Shown: piece by piece, positions 10,605 to 21,394 of the stretch
Layout of the letters: every line of letters starts with the position of its first letter
Position numbering within the stretch: position 1 is the stretch's first letter
NCBI GenBank assembly: GCA_002803225.1
Contig: NXFV01000196.1
Coordinates: 1 to 34,950, forward strand
Length of the DNA: 34,950 bases
Direction of reading: 5' to 3'
Source of the DNA: Gamarada debralockiae
Taxonomy: Eukaryota; Ascomycota; Leotiomycetes; Helotiales; Hyphodiscaceae
Made by a program: the position numbers and the translations under genes
Notes under the pieces: model-generated
Told to the model about the DNA's origin: nothing
Databases searched by the model: none
Seen by the model: the letters and a program-made list of their open reading frames with translations, nothing else

Positions 10605-11056
10605 GTTTTAACTAGATTATGGGTGGGGAAGTGTTTGGGATTCACGTATGTAATACCCTTTTAATGTTGACGAGAAAAGAAGAATGCCTAAAGACAGATT
10701 TCCGTTTCGAACGAGTACGGAAGACAACCTCTGTTCGCAGAACTCGTCAGGATCTTCACCTATCTAGCGTTGAGGCCTGCCAGGCTCCACATTGCTGCCT
10801 TGCCTTAGTCCATTCCAGGAAGACGTGAGGTTTTCTTGATGGGCGGTGACAGAAGGGGTGCGATTGGCTTTCCATTGATGGCCCTTATCAAAGGGCTTCG
10901 ATGCTGAAGTCATCGTGCATGAGGCACGGGTGGGACGCTTTACCAATTACGGTTAGCCAAACAGCACAGCTTCCCCTTCTCTACCAACACGAACCACAAT
11001 CGTCTCTCATCGCATTTGGACAAGATATAATAAAGAACTGTTTTCCATTAGGAGAG
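10605..11056. other. Upstream region of TF1
   Basis: No gene is seen. It separates the GFA relic from the regulator and should hold the TF1 promoter. Confidence 0.5.
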
Positions 11057-12405
11057 ATGGCTGCCTCTGAAGGCAAGGCCCCAAGGCCTCACACCAAGTC
11101 CAAGGGAGGCTGTAAAAGCTGCAAGGCACGGAAAGTCAAGGTACGAGCTTTATCGTTGATCTACATTTTCTTCTCTACACACGACTCGGCGTACGAATCT
11201 TATTTGAAGAACGCCCGTGGCATTCTTAAAAATTTGGATTGCCCGTTGATGCCAAAATATAGTGCAGTGAAGCCCGTCCATCTTGTGCTTCTTGTCTCCG
11301 TCGCAACATCCAATGCGAATACAGTTCTGGGTGCCGTGGAAATCGAAAGCCCCAAGAAAATGTATCGAGTGCATCCGCGCTCCTGATTGATCGACAGTCG
11401 ACCTCCCCAACCCCTCCTTATTCATCTATCAGAGACTTTGAAACAGCAGTCTCAGTGGAATCAACAGAGCGTCGATTACTGGAAATGCGGCTCATGCATC
11501 AATTTACTACGGTTACTACTAGCAAAGATTTCCTGTCTCTCCATGACGACAATGTATGTCAAATGTGGACGACCACTGCTCCAAATCTAGCATTCGACTT
11601 CCCGTTTCTCATGAATACAATTCTGTCCATTGCTGCCCTTCATTTGGCGAAGATCCAGCCCCAGCAACAAGACATGGCAGATATTCACCGTACCTATTTC
11701 AATGCTGCAATCAGCCAACATCGTCATGCTGTCCGAGATTTGGGCCCTCACAATGCCGAAGCTGTGTGTATTTCCACAGTTCTGATTGCACTTCCTGCTT
11801 TCACACTCCTCCAGAACGCCGAAGTTGGGACATATTCACCACCTCTCCAACTATTTTACCTGCTTGCCGGCAATATACCCTTGTTTCTGGAAGCTCTGCC
11901 TCTATGTGGCAAAAACAGCAAGATCCCGTGTATTGTTGCTGCGAAACCAAACATGACCGCCTTTGTTGAAGAAGCTCGAAAAGAGGTTTATCGAAAACCT
12001 TTCTGTCACCTTATGAGCTGGAGAGCTCCCGGCGAAGAAATAGATCAAAATAGTCAAGTAGCATATGAATTTGCCCTCAGCTTTATTGGCTGTATACTTG
12101 CCACCATCGAGAACAAAGAGGATCCTTTCGTTATCCGTCGCATGATATACAGTTTCCCGACGCTGGCACCACCAGAACTTGTCGCACGTGTCAGAGAGAG
12201 AAACCCTCGAGCCCTGACAATTCTGGCCTATTTCTTCTCACTTGTTAAAGCAGTGGATAATGTGTGGTGGATGCGGGGGATTGCCGAACGAGAGGTGTTT
12301 GGAATTCAAAGTATCCTGCCTGAGTCCTGGCAATGGGCTATGTCCTGGCCGCTGCAGAAACTTGCATTCTATGCCGTTTCCATTACCCCCCCGATGATGG
12401 GGTGA
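11057..12405 (+). CDS. Zn2Cys6 transcription factor (TF1)
   Basis: This is a nuclear DNA-binding regulator of the fungal Zn2Cys6 class. Exon 1 is 11057-11140, a 122-nt intron follows (gtacga...atatag), and exon 2 is 11263-12405, giving 408 residues. The binuclear cluster is C19-x2-C22-x6-C29-x6-C36-x2-C39-x6-C46, and the intron falls in phase 0 just before C29. The basic KARKVK stretch lies between the second and third Cys. Residues about 95-400 form a largely helical fungal-specific regulatory domain (FPFLMNTILSIAALHLAKI is typical), like that of sterol-uptake-control (UPC2-like) regulators. The start is fixed by ATGGCTGCC, which opens the exon with the cluster. A DUF7702-like membrane protein follows 1.35 kb downstream on the same strand. 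The gene is intact. Its target is unknown. Confidence 0.92.
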
Positions 12406-13620
12406 GATTTGGCAGAGATACAAGGGTCCATATCGATGGGTTGTCAATCAAGAAACCTGGGTTGACCTGGTCATACCAACGAACGGGTCTGCACAGCGCG
12501 GCGGATTTCTTTTACACCGACATCTTGTGTCGGCGTTAATGACTCGATTCCTCTATCATATCAGATTGATAGGGTCTAGTATGATGGCTCGGATATTAGT
12601 ATTGCGGTTTTGGTTGCGCCGAAGCATGTTTCCTTGAGTTTGACATGTATACCCTCCTGCTGTTGTCTTGCCAACTTCTTCTGCTCCTATTTATGGTTAG
12701 ATTTATAGAGCCAAGTTAGTGACAATGGATAACAGAGGAATCTTGGTATACTCATTGACGCTCTAACGAGCACAATTATACCAACTCCTAAGGCACCAAG
12801 TCTGAGTAACCCCATTATGCTGGGATATGAGGTATCTGTGATAAAGGAGCTTGCTTAATGAAATTGATTGACCGATAGAAGGCCTGGGAGTGCTTGAGAT
12901 CTTCGAGTGTGAATTAATGCCTCAAAGTCATCGCAGCCGGGGCTTTCATATATAGACAAATTAGAATAAACTAACGATTCATGAGCCTGCTGTCCGCAAT
13001 GTTCAAACTCGCATTCTGATAGCCGAATGCGAGGCTTGAAGAAACGCGAGCCCAAATTCGGCTGTGGTAACCCACCATTCGGCTTCCAAGAAAAACCGAA
13101 ACCGAAGCAAAAGCCGAAAGCGACTGAGGATCCGAACCTGCCAGGCGGCTCACGATCGCTCCTGCGGAAATCTTTCTCAAGCGTTGTAGTATCATTGCCT
13201 GACTGGATCGTAGATCACTTATTTCTAGTTGGTGACTACCACTTAATTAGGTAACCCGACTCTGTCTTTCTTCATCTTCCTTAACTATGAGAACCGTCTG
13301 CTGGCGTCAAAATGATCAACACTGCACGTACGCGGCGCTTGGAGTCCGGATAGGCCGAAGGCTTAGCCTTGTCTTCACGCTCATGAATCGGGCAAGTGGA
13401 ATCGTCGCTTGATACTCAAAACCTAGTGGAAGATCTTACTATGCTTCAGCTCTGCTGCGCCGTTAAGATCGTCTTTACTGCAGATCTAAACCCACTTCAA
13501 TTCTTCCGATTCGCAAGTTATGGGTACGCCTAAAACCTGCAAAAAGACTTCACTATTGTCAAGTGCGAAGAGTTTACCCGATTAACAAAAGTATAAGATT
13601 TCGCTTGCGGTACATTCACT
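12406..13620. other. Intergenic between TF1 and the DUF7702-like gene
   Basis: No gene is supported. A Lys/Pro-rich open frame at 13027-13254 rests on a short CCGAAA-type repeat (about 13090-13125) and is probably not real. Confidence 0.4.
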
Positions 13621-13627
13621 TATAAAG
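13621..13627 (+). promoter_or_regulatory. TATA-like box for the DUF7702-like gene
   Basis: TATAAAG lies 132 nt before the ATG at 13759, with a C/T-rich leader between. It is inferred from motif and position only. Confidence 0.4.
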
Positions 13628-13758
13628 AAGTATCTCATCTTCTAACCAACGCGACATTTGCCTGCTACCATCAAGCCACGCATTTCTTCTTCTAACTTCA
13701 ACAACAGTCCGCGCTTTACAGAGAAATCTCTCTTCACAAACATTTGGCTCATACCAAA

Positions 13759-14667
13759 ATGGCCCTGGGCGAAGCAGGTCAGCTCGCAGCTGCCCAACTC
13801 GCCATTTACTTGGTTCTAGGTATCCCCACGACGTTCTCTCTAATAAAACATGGCTGGCACGGTGCCCTAGGCTGGGCATACCTCTTGGCCTTCTGTAGTC
13901 TCCGAATCGTGGGCTCAGGTCTGGAAATCAGCAATGAGAAGAAGCACTCCACCAGCACCACGGCAATGATAATCAGCGGCGTGGGACTTTCCCCTTTAGT
14001 GCTTTGCTTTATTGGTGTTCTGCATGAGTCGTAAGATTTATCCTCTCTGACGTAAGATGCACCGAAACTAATATACGAAGCAGGAACTACTACATCCGCG
14101 GTGCCAAGCCATTTGTCCTGCGTTTCCTTCCATCCCTGGGTCTCCATTTCGTTGTCGGTGCTGCACTCGCACTCGTCGTTGTTGGCTATCAACCCGATCA
14201 AAAGAACGGCAAGGCGCTGCAAAGAGTAGGCTATATAATCTTCGTTATTACTTGGGTGAGCATCATTGCTCTGACTGCCCTGTCCTGGCGCCAACAGCAT
14301 TGCAGTGTCAGTTCAAAACGAGTACGTCCCTTCCATTCCCGTTTCTCTCTCTCTACATTTCCTTCAGCTAAACATAACACACCGAAACTAACTCACTTGA
14401 AAATACCAGATCCTCAACGCATTAACACTTGCACTACCATTCCTTGGCGTGAGAGTCATCTACGGCTGTGTCTCCGCGTTCGATGCTAAGATCAATGCTT
14501 TCACTGGTCCAATCGCCTACCGAGTCTGTCTCGCTGTGCTCGTGGAATTCATTGTTGTCATCATCTTTTCTGCATTCGGCGTTTGGACAAGACATATTGG
14601 GCTCGAGGGTCAGGCCCTGATGACCGAAGAGGCGAATATGGAGCAAAAATGTACGAGCGAAAGATGA
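13759..14667 (+). CDS. Seven-helix membrane protein, DUF7702-like
   Basis: The exons are 13759-14030, 14084-14321 and 14410-14667, with GTAAGA...GCAG and GTACGT...CCAG introns and agreeing phases, giving 255 residues. About seven hydrophobic helices are visible. The first includes AQLAIYLVLGIP, the second WAYLLAFCSLRIVGSG and the last EFIVVIIFSAFGVW. The tail is short and charged. Arg and Glu residues within or beside helices 2-3 (SLRIVGSGLEIS) resemble the fungal DUF7702 family, whose members are predicted membrane proteins of unknown biochemical role. The start is the ATG in ACCAAAATGGCC. All exons are intact. It lies downstream of TF1 on the same strand, so a regulatory link is possible but unproven. 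Confidence 0.85.
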
Positions 14668-16476
14668 AGGAATCGCTAGATAGTGGATGTGTTACTGTTT
14701 TGGAGCGCTTGATAGGATTGATTGAAGGGACTTTGGGATGCTTTTGAACGATAGACGACTTAACTCTTTGACAGCGTCTTAATTTCCTTCCTTTTTTCTC
14801 TTCGTTTTATTATCATTTCTTTTTACTGATAAACGCAGGTTTCAGAGAGCAATGGCTGCTGAATCCAGTATATTTATGTAATCGCAGAAGTTCTGGAAGC
14901 TGAGGCTCGCAGGTCTGAAGCAATAATAAGAATATAATTATACCTGGTGTCGGATTGTGCTAGATGCTTCGCAAAATACGGCCCTATAGATTCTTGCGTG
15001 ACTTCTGTAGAACTTACTAAAGCAGAGCTGACAAGAAATCAAAAATGTGCCAGGAGGGAAGAAATGATAATGTGTTCGAAGCAAATACCTTTCACATGTT
15101 GATACGGAGACCGGAATACCGAAACTGGTTTCCGGGTATGCAAGTCTTGATAGGTCCGCAATGACAAGACAACTTTGCGGTTAGTATATTCAGATATTGT
15201 TCAATCCCTCGCCATTACTAAACATAATGACTCGTAGAACATCAGCACCACCTTTCCTAGTAACCTCAACAGACAAACGAAATATAGGCGAATGTATACG
15301 GAGGCATGAAGTCCACCTTGGAAGCGAACGCAACAAGGTTTATAATCAGCACTGACACAAATCAATTCTCAAGAACAGTTTCCTCAAACTTCTTCCCACC
15401 CTGAAGCACAATGTGCTCACTCGCTACCATCACGAACATCACCCGACAAAAGCACTCCGACCGATTAATCCACTCATGATTAACGTCCTGCAAATCTCCA
15501 GAAACTTTGCGCTTAAACGTGAGAGGGGTTTGCCGGGGACAATATGCAAATTGGTAAGGAGACCGAAACTGAAAGCGAAATGTGAATGCAAGCCGAAAAT
15601 CCACTTAAGCATCCCTCAGCCAGTTCGAAACACTATATCAAGGCGTTATTGTTGCTATCTTACGCATGTGAATTAACATGCAGCCTCGTACCGATTTCTA
15701 CATATGCCGTAATTGCGACTTGTACATATGTTTATATAGAGCATTGCCAGGAAGGCAACAATACCTTAGGAGTTACTAAATACTCAACAGTAGGCTCCAA
15801 TGCCCTCTACCAGGGGAAATAGGCTGTCACGTGACTCACTCATCCCGTGCCTACGCTATAACGCCAGCAAGCTTTTCGGCTGTGGAACTTGGGAAATATA
15901 TTCTTTAGGCAGTGAGGTATTTACCGTAATGATCTATATTTTAGGGGACTAGGGGCAAATTGCCAATATGAAACGGGGTCACATGGCGTGGTTTGACGGC
16001 CTGATTGCAGACTTTGCACCAGTTGTACGGCCTCATGTCGCAGGAAAATGCGTATTTGGCAAGCGAGGCAAGTGATACATTTCGCGCCCTCCACATCTGA
16101 GCCTTTGAAAAGATCCATTTTCTAATATCTCACTGGGTTTCCTGATGATTCCTCAAGCTGTTTTTGCTTTATGTCTGCTCAGAGAGTTGATTTGCTGAAG
16201 TCTCCCGAACATTGATACTGGTACTCAGAAGTTTGATGGGACTGCCGATCTACCCCATCAGGGCTCATAATTGGCATAAAGACTACCACTGCGCTGGTCC
16301 CTGAAGGTGAAACGCTAAGAAATTCTCTAGGCAGCGACCGGAGAATGGCTGCGCCTTACACGACGCGCAAAACATTTAGTATCATCGTCGACTCTTTGTT
16401 GAAGCCAACTAGAGTGGGGATTTCAGTATGCTGACAGAAAGCAAAGCGCAGCAGATTGGACTCACTCACCACGTGT
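14668..16476. other. Long stretch without a supported gene
   Basis: A CCGGAA/TTCCGG hairpin lies at about 15112-15138 and a CACGTG box at about 15829. A minus-strand frame at 15362-15604 ending ...KKFEETVLEN looks mildly coding, but no full gene could be assembled around it. Confidence 0.35.
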
Positions 16477-18017
16477 ATGATGTTGAATCGATATCGTCGT
16501 CCTCTTGTCATTTCCGTTCTCCTTGTCACATTTCTCTTCATATCTGAACTCTATTTCCAAAACGGCATGAAAATCTCCTCATACCTAAACAGAAGAACTG
16601 AATAGCTGACTATTGGTTCGCAGAGTTGTTGTCAAATTTGTATCACAAGATCAGACTTCCTGGATTCGGTGGTGACCAAGACAAAACTCCTCCATCACCA
16701 CCCTTCACGACCTCCTCGATTCCTCAGCCCTCCTCGATTCCAGACTTGTTGCCTAAGCCTCCACAACAAACGACGGTACCCGAAGCATCGCACAATACGA
16801 GCGGAAACTTCAATGCATTGGCAGAGTTATGCAATAAAACTCAATGGACTCAAGGACTCTGGCTTCATTGTCATAGCACTTGCGGCTCAAGTCATACTTC
16901 AGTCTGTGGAGGTCTCAACAATGCTAGAAACAGAATCCAGACATGTTTGAGATATGCTATTGATGTAGGGGCCGGGCTCATTGTACCGTCTGTGACGACC
17001 CGCTCTGAGTTGCTCTTGAAAGATACGGGCGGCGGAAAGACAATCTGCCCAAGTTTATTTTGGGACATGGTACATCTCAAATCCACGATGCAACAACACT
17101 GTCCTCAGCTCGAGCTGCTTCTCTGTGATGACAGAGCGAGGATCAATAAGATTCTGCAGGCTCCACAAAGAGATTATCTCGACAGCCCACACCACAAAAG
17201 AACGTTTCGGGAAGTGGTCAATAGTACTCTGCACAAGCATGGAATTGACCCTGGAGGTTTGCTTCGCGAGCCAGTTGTCATCAACTTCGCGGACTCCTTG
17301 ATGGGGTGGAGCTATTCGCACTCAAGAGAGCTTTTCACAATCCGCAAAGGCTTGTACAAGGTCCTCCAATACAACTAAGACATGCTCAATATAAGCTATC
17401 AAATACTGGAACAACCTCAGCTTGAGGATGGGCGATTTATTGGGTGAGTGTCTTGTCTAGTAATGGCCCATCAAAAAGCTGATTGCTAAGGGTGCATCTA
17501 CGTGCAGAAAAAGACTGGCCCGAGAATTTCGGGTCTGGAGACGATCAGATGCGATTCTACAAACAAAAGATTGAGCATATCCAGACGACTGCTTCCGACA
17601 AGACCAAGACAGTCTTCGTCAGCAGCGGCAATGCCGATGTGATCCAGACCTTCCGCGAGACACTCACTCCGCTCGGCTATACCGTTTACGACAAATGGAC
17701 GATCCTCGCAGACAACCAAGAGTTGCTAGATAGGGTCAATGGCCTGCGGTTTGACGAGAAAGGAATCGTGGAGTATGAGACACTCGTCCACTCGAAATAC
17801 TTCCTGGGCCCCGCCATATCATCCATGTCCTCATTAATGCATACGAGAGGACGATCGATGAGAAAGAAGATATTTTTACGACGCATATATTCCCGGGAGT
17901 GTGCGAGATGAGGAGACAAGATGGAGGACGTACCCAAATACACCAGGTATGAGGGGCGATGAGAGGACCAAGTTGATGGTTGTAAACCAGTTTGATGTTA
18001 TGGACAACTTCCAGTGA
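16477..18017 (+). pseudogene. O-fucosyltransferase-like glycosyltransferase, broken
   Basis: The layout fits a Golgi type II glycosyltransferase. A short basic N-terminus and one membrane anchor (RPLVISVLLVTFLFIS) are followed by a Pro-rich stem and a catalytic region beginning CGGLNNARNRIQTCLRYA, which resembles the GDP-fucose O-fucosyltransferase fold. GVHLRAEKDW lies further on. Exon 1 (16477-16564) joins exon 2 at 16624 in phase only through a GC-AG intron (16565-16623; GCTGAC branch). A second intron is 17444-17490. The frame is broken three times: TAA at 17376-17378 (VLQYN*DML); a one-base loss near 17838, after which the text reads AYERTIDEKEDIFTTHIFPG; and another near 17894, after which it reads SVRDEETRWRTYPNTPG down to TGA at about 18015-18017. 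Every piece is still legible, so inactivation would be recent. A 42-nt intron could bypass the TAA, but it would remove the conserved-looking VLQYN. Confidence 0.65.
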
Positions 18018-18044
18018 GGACTAGAGGCCTTACCATGGCCACTA

Positions 18045-18520
18045 CTTGCTACAGACCACTCCTCACATCCACCAAAACCTTCCTCCCTCCACCTTCCCAA
18101 CATCTTGGGTGAAAATCCGCCGGTGATAGACTTTCAATCACATCCCAATTGGAGGGAACGTAATCCGTGACTCCCATTGGCGTGATTTCTAAGCAAACCC
18201 TGACGCTTGCTGGCACACCCCCAAAACCACATGCAAAACCTTGCGTAGGCTTGAAGAATGCCCTGCTCTTCTCTTCCGTATCTAGCTCCTTGTCCAAGCC
18301 TGCGAGACTCCAATGATTGATACATTCTTGGATATGATTTTGGATAGAAGAAGTGGTTCCACCGACGGTAATATTGAAGCCTTCTTTTGCTATACGGACG
18401 GATTTTCCCGTCGAGATTCAGGGTATGGGTGAGCTGAGTGTGGAAGGCTACTAGGTTTGTTGGATCGAGCGTGATGTGTACTGGGGAGAGGGCCAAGTAC
18501 CGGTAGAAAAGGAGGGCTTG
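18045..18520 (-). pseudogene. TrhO/TSTD2-like (UPF0176) gene fragment, frameshifted and truncated
   Basis: Read on the minus strand, LLFYRYLALSP and LNLDGKIR continue as IAKEGFNITVGGTTSSIQ, then FFKPTQGFACGFGGVPASVR, ITPMGVTDYVPSNWD and KVLVDVR. This is the order seen in TrhO/UPF0176 proteins (tRNA uridine hydroxylation in bacteria; TSTD2-like in eukaryotes): an N-terminal acylphosphatase-like domain, then the start of a rhodanese domain. The two halves differ in frame by a tandem CCGT-CCGT at about 18398-18405; with a single copy the frame would be continuous. The gene stops at a TAG right after VDVRSGL. The rest of the rhodanese domain, including its catalytic Cys loop, is absent because the sequence runs directly into the antisense 3' end of the fucosyltransferase-like relic. 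No start codon is evident. Confidence 0.75.
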
Positions 18521-18524
18521 TCAA

Positions 18525-19468
18525 TGGCCAGGTGTAGGGGAAGTGGAGTATGGACAGGTGCAGGTGTATGAAAGGGGGTCGGAGGAGCCTGTGGGGAGCT
18601 AGGTGTCTTTCATGGTGGTGGGGGGTCGCGAGTTTAAGTTTGGTACGAGACGGTGAGGAGACTTGGGTCCTGGGGATAACTACGAGGAGACGAAATGCCA
18701 GGTTGAGACAGGGAAGTAATTCAGCGTTAAGCAGGCCAAATGTGGGAAGAAAGTGGCCAGCATCTGATGTTGTAGAAGGTATTATATTAGTAGAGCTATA
18801 AAGTAGTAAGAATTCGCTTTTTTGATATAAAAATGCCGTGCAAGTGCTAGGAGTGTACATGTGCTAAGGAAGACAAGTATTACTAGTATTATACACATTG
18901 ACTACCCTCACCTAATAGTGTGTGCAATTAGGTGGGTAAGTGCAGACCGAACGATTACACCTAATAACCTCGTGCGCTCATACTAATTTATATGAGCACG
19001 CAAGGCATGGATATGTCACAATGTAAATCAAGGACTATGTAAGACGAAAAATTGAAGCTATTCACAAATCAACACCCCTCCCCCAACCAAAAAGGACTAT
19101 CTACACCTCTGTATCATCCAAATCCCACTCTGCATCTTGTATATGAACGTCAGTGACTTCGTGTATCGCAGCGGCAGTCCATATGGTAGATGATGTGGAT
19201 GATTATTGGATCGAACAACATCTACGCGCCTCGCGTTCCCATAGGTGATGGGTGGAGCAAGTGTGAGTACAAAATAGCCGGGAGCTGAGAACAATAGTCG
19301 ATCCCTAAATATTGCTCCGCGCGCAGCTACTGTAGCTAGCTCTTTTCTTCAGGCACTTCACACTCCACCAACAATACATCCTTTCGACCCTTCTACACTA
19401 CTCAACATCTCTGATTTCAACCAAACACTCTAAACCTTACAACCACATCCCTAAAACATATCCAAACC
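18525..19468. other. Intergenic with two small hairpins
   Basis: No gene is supported; a Pro/Leu-rich minus-strand open frame (18390-18860) is low complexity. Two hairpins lie at 18909-18934 and 18971-19000. The last 120 bases are a C/A/T-rich leader in front of the ATG at 19469. Confidence 0.45.
18909..19000. repeat. Two adjacent hairpins
   Basis: CACCTAAT (18909-18916) pairs exactly with ATTAGGTG (18927-18934). CGTGC plus TCATA (18971-18982, with a two-base bulge) pairs with TATGA-GCACG (18991-19000). A further CACCTAATA copy lies at 18958-18966. It could be part of a degraded small transposon or a structured transcript end. Confidence 0.6.
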
Positions 19469-19550
19469 ATGTGTACTGAAATCAAGATCTGTTTTAGCTG
19501 CGGCCACAAGAAAGTGGAAATCAGCCGATGCTGGTACGCAGTGCTCTCTA
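19469..19550 (+). CDS. First exon of a small Cys-containing protein (partial)
   Basis: ATGTGTACTGAAATCAAG follows a typical A/C/T-rich fungal leader and encodes MCTEIKICFSCGHKKVEI then SRC. Small proteins starting MC-T-E with closely spaced Cys/His are frequent in filamentous fungi. A GTACGC donor falls at about 19533, but the frame also runs on to a TAA near 19557. No satisfactory second exon was found: the following DNA holds the AAAAT microsatellite. Either the gene has an intron carrying that repeat, or its 3' part is lost. Function is unknown. Confidence 0.35.
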
Positions 19551-19647
19551 GAATTTAACCCTCTCAATGCTGGAACTCTCCGCGTGTGGCCCACTAAAAT
19601 GCTGGCACTCGTAGTGGCATTGGAAACCGTATGTACATGAATAGAAG

Positions 19648-19720
19648 AAAAAATAAAATAAAATAAAATAAAATAAAATAAAATAAAATAAAATAAAATA
19701 AAATAAAATAAAATAAAATA
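19648..19720. repeat. AAAAT pentanucleotide microsatellite
   Basis: At least 14 uninterrupted copies of the five-base unit AAATA are present. It stands just after the small Cys-gene exon and may lie in its intron or 3' region. Copy number should be unstable. Confidence 0.95.
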
Positions 19721-19731
19721 TATATTTCTCA

Positions 19732-20070
19732 GAGATACAAGCAATCTATGCACTGATACTATCTCTACAAATATGATAACATGTTGATTTTGGGGGACGT
19801 AGATCTGGGAAGCAGCTTACAAACCTCGAAAAAACCAATGCTATTTGAGCTTCAACTCATAGATAGCAATGCACATCACTCACACCACCCACTGACCTGG
19901 ACTTTTATATTACAGTAATCTCCATTTTCTGTGGATATTGGAGAGATTTTTTGAATGAACAGTGATAATTCCTCCTTTAGACCCTCTTTGACCTGGGCTC
20001 CACCATCTTGACTCCCAATCACCTTCGGGCTCCATCCCACTTCCAAGCCTGGATCCTGTTGGCTGTTCTC
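19732..20070. other. Intergenic
   Basis: No gene is seen. It contains the 3' flank of the minus-strand membrane-protein gene. Confidence 0.5.
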
Positions 20071-20751
20071 TCACGGGGTGTACTTGGGTGGCGCCTCGCT
20101 TCTCCTTTTCTCCAATCTAGCCCCAGACATCTGGACCACGCCCTCAGGCCTGTATGTAGGTTGTTCAGAGGTGTCGGCCTTCTTTGACTTCGGTTTAGCC
20201 TTCCCCCTCATCGTCTCGGCATCATCATGCCCTATGGTCAAGCCCCTCGATTGTCCCTCAAGGCCACTCTCAAGCCCTGGCGTTTTGGCAAGTCTCGTCA
20301 TCCTCCGATTGGAAATACACCATGCAATTCCAAGAACAGCTGTGGCAAACCAAAGCAACATATTCACCAGGTCTACCCAAACAGCCGCTTTCATCCGCTG
20401 TATGGAGGTCGTAAATCCATTCTCTTGACCTGTATGCCCGCCAATGAACATAACCCCAAAAGCTCCCATCTGCGCTGCCCACAATACGAACAGAATCCAG
20501 TCCCATGCTATCCAGGCTACTTTTCTCACTGTCAAAATGCAGCGGATAGCGCAGGTCAATAGGGATAGACATGCCACGAGTTCTGCGTACACCCAAGCAC
20601 TGTTTGCATGAGCATGGCTGTGGGTTGCATTGGAGAGATCGACACCGTATAGCGCAGCCACGATAATGGCGAAGAGGAATTGAAGGCCCCGAAGTGTGCC
20701 GCGAACAATAAGACCCGAAGGCCCACTTTTATCCCAGTACTCGTCGGCCAT
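20071..20751 (-). CDS. Four-helix membrane protein, MARVEL-like
   Basis: A single exon of 226 residues starts at the ATG on 20751. Four hydrophobic helices are seen: residues about 20-40 (LQFLFAIIVAALYGVDL), 50-73 (AWVYAELVACLSLLTCAI), 78-102 (WIAWDWILFVLWAAQMGAFG) and 120-146 (VWVDLVNMLLWFATAVLGIA). A charged cytoplasmic tail of about 75 residues ends PPKYTP. The Arg-Gly-Leu-Gln at the start of helix 1 and the Trp-rich third helix resemble fungal MARVEL-domain proteins, a family tied to membrane organisation. The tail contains a PPKY motif that could bind WW domains (inference). The frame is intact. Confidence 0.8.
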   Translation of the reverse strand: MADEYWDKSGPSGLIVRGTLRGLQFLFAIIVAALYGVDLSNATHSHAHANSAWVYAELVACLSLLTCAIRCILTVRKVAWIAWDWILFVLWAAQMGAFGVMFIGGHTGQENGFTTSIQRMKAAVWVDLVNMLLWFATAVLGIAWCISNRRMTRLAKTPGLESGLEGQSRGLTIGHDDAETMRGKAKPKSKKADTSEQPTYRPEGVVQMSGARLEKRRSEAPPKYTP

Positions 20752-21394
20752 ACTCGTATTGGATAGAAGCTTCTGAATGTCAAGAGTTAGCAGGTCTGTT
20801 CATGAAGAATCAGTTGGGAACTGGCTGAAAGCAGTGAATCAGGGAGGGTAAGATCTCGTAATCAGAGCATTGGCTTTTCGTTGCATAAACTTATTTGGTT
20901 GGGAAGGTCCCAGTGAGGCTCACCACCTTCTCTGACCCGAGCAAAAAATAGGGAGAGATAGTTCTGTACAAAGATACTTGATTGAAACTTTCTCCCCTTG
21001 AAAGTCAAAACCAATGAGGACAATGGTGCAGTCTGGCAGGAAGAAGAGAATTCAGGTACCGTGGGAGTTCGGGGGAGAGCTAATATTGAAAAGTCAAATC
21101 AAAAAACCTGGACGGGGCATCCAGTTGTATAGATTATGGTCTGGACTATCTCGAATGGCGGCGTTGCAAAGAAGGACCCTGCTCTGATCGAGGCCAAAAG
21201 GGGAAGCTGTATACGAGGACAACGGAAGTGATGAAACGAAGAATAGCGCCAAGAAAGGGTGCCGAAGCGAAGTGGGGGCTTAGGCCGTCTTCCAGGGGCG
21301 CATACGGTAGGGCGGGCGCAGACGCTATGAAAGATTGAGATATTCCAACAATGACGGGTGGTTGCTTATCCAAGCTTGAATTCGGATCTGCTGC
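20752..21394. other. Intergenic between the MARVEL-like gene and TF2
   Basis: It holds the 5' region of the MARVEL-like gene and the 3' flank of TF2, both on the minus strand. No gene is supported. Confidence 0.5.

Noticed and set aside
12333..12539. Open frame extending past TF1
   Set aside because: It is in a different frame, and TF1 already ends at the position typical for such regulators (after a WPLQ-type motif).
15362..15604. Minus-strand frame ending KKFEETVLEN
   Set aside because: The last 40 codons look coding, but there is no start, no second exon and no recognisable family. It could be a gene relic.
18390..18860. 156-codon minus-strand open frame
   Set aside because: Low-complexity Pro/Leu/His/Ser text, overlapping the TrhO-like fragment in another frame.
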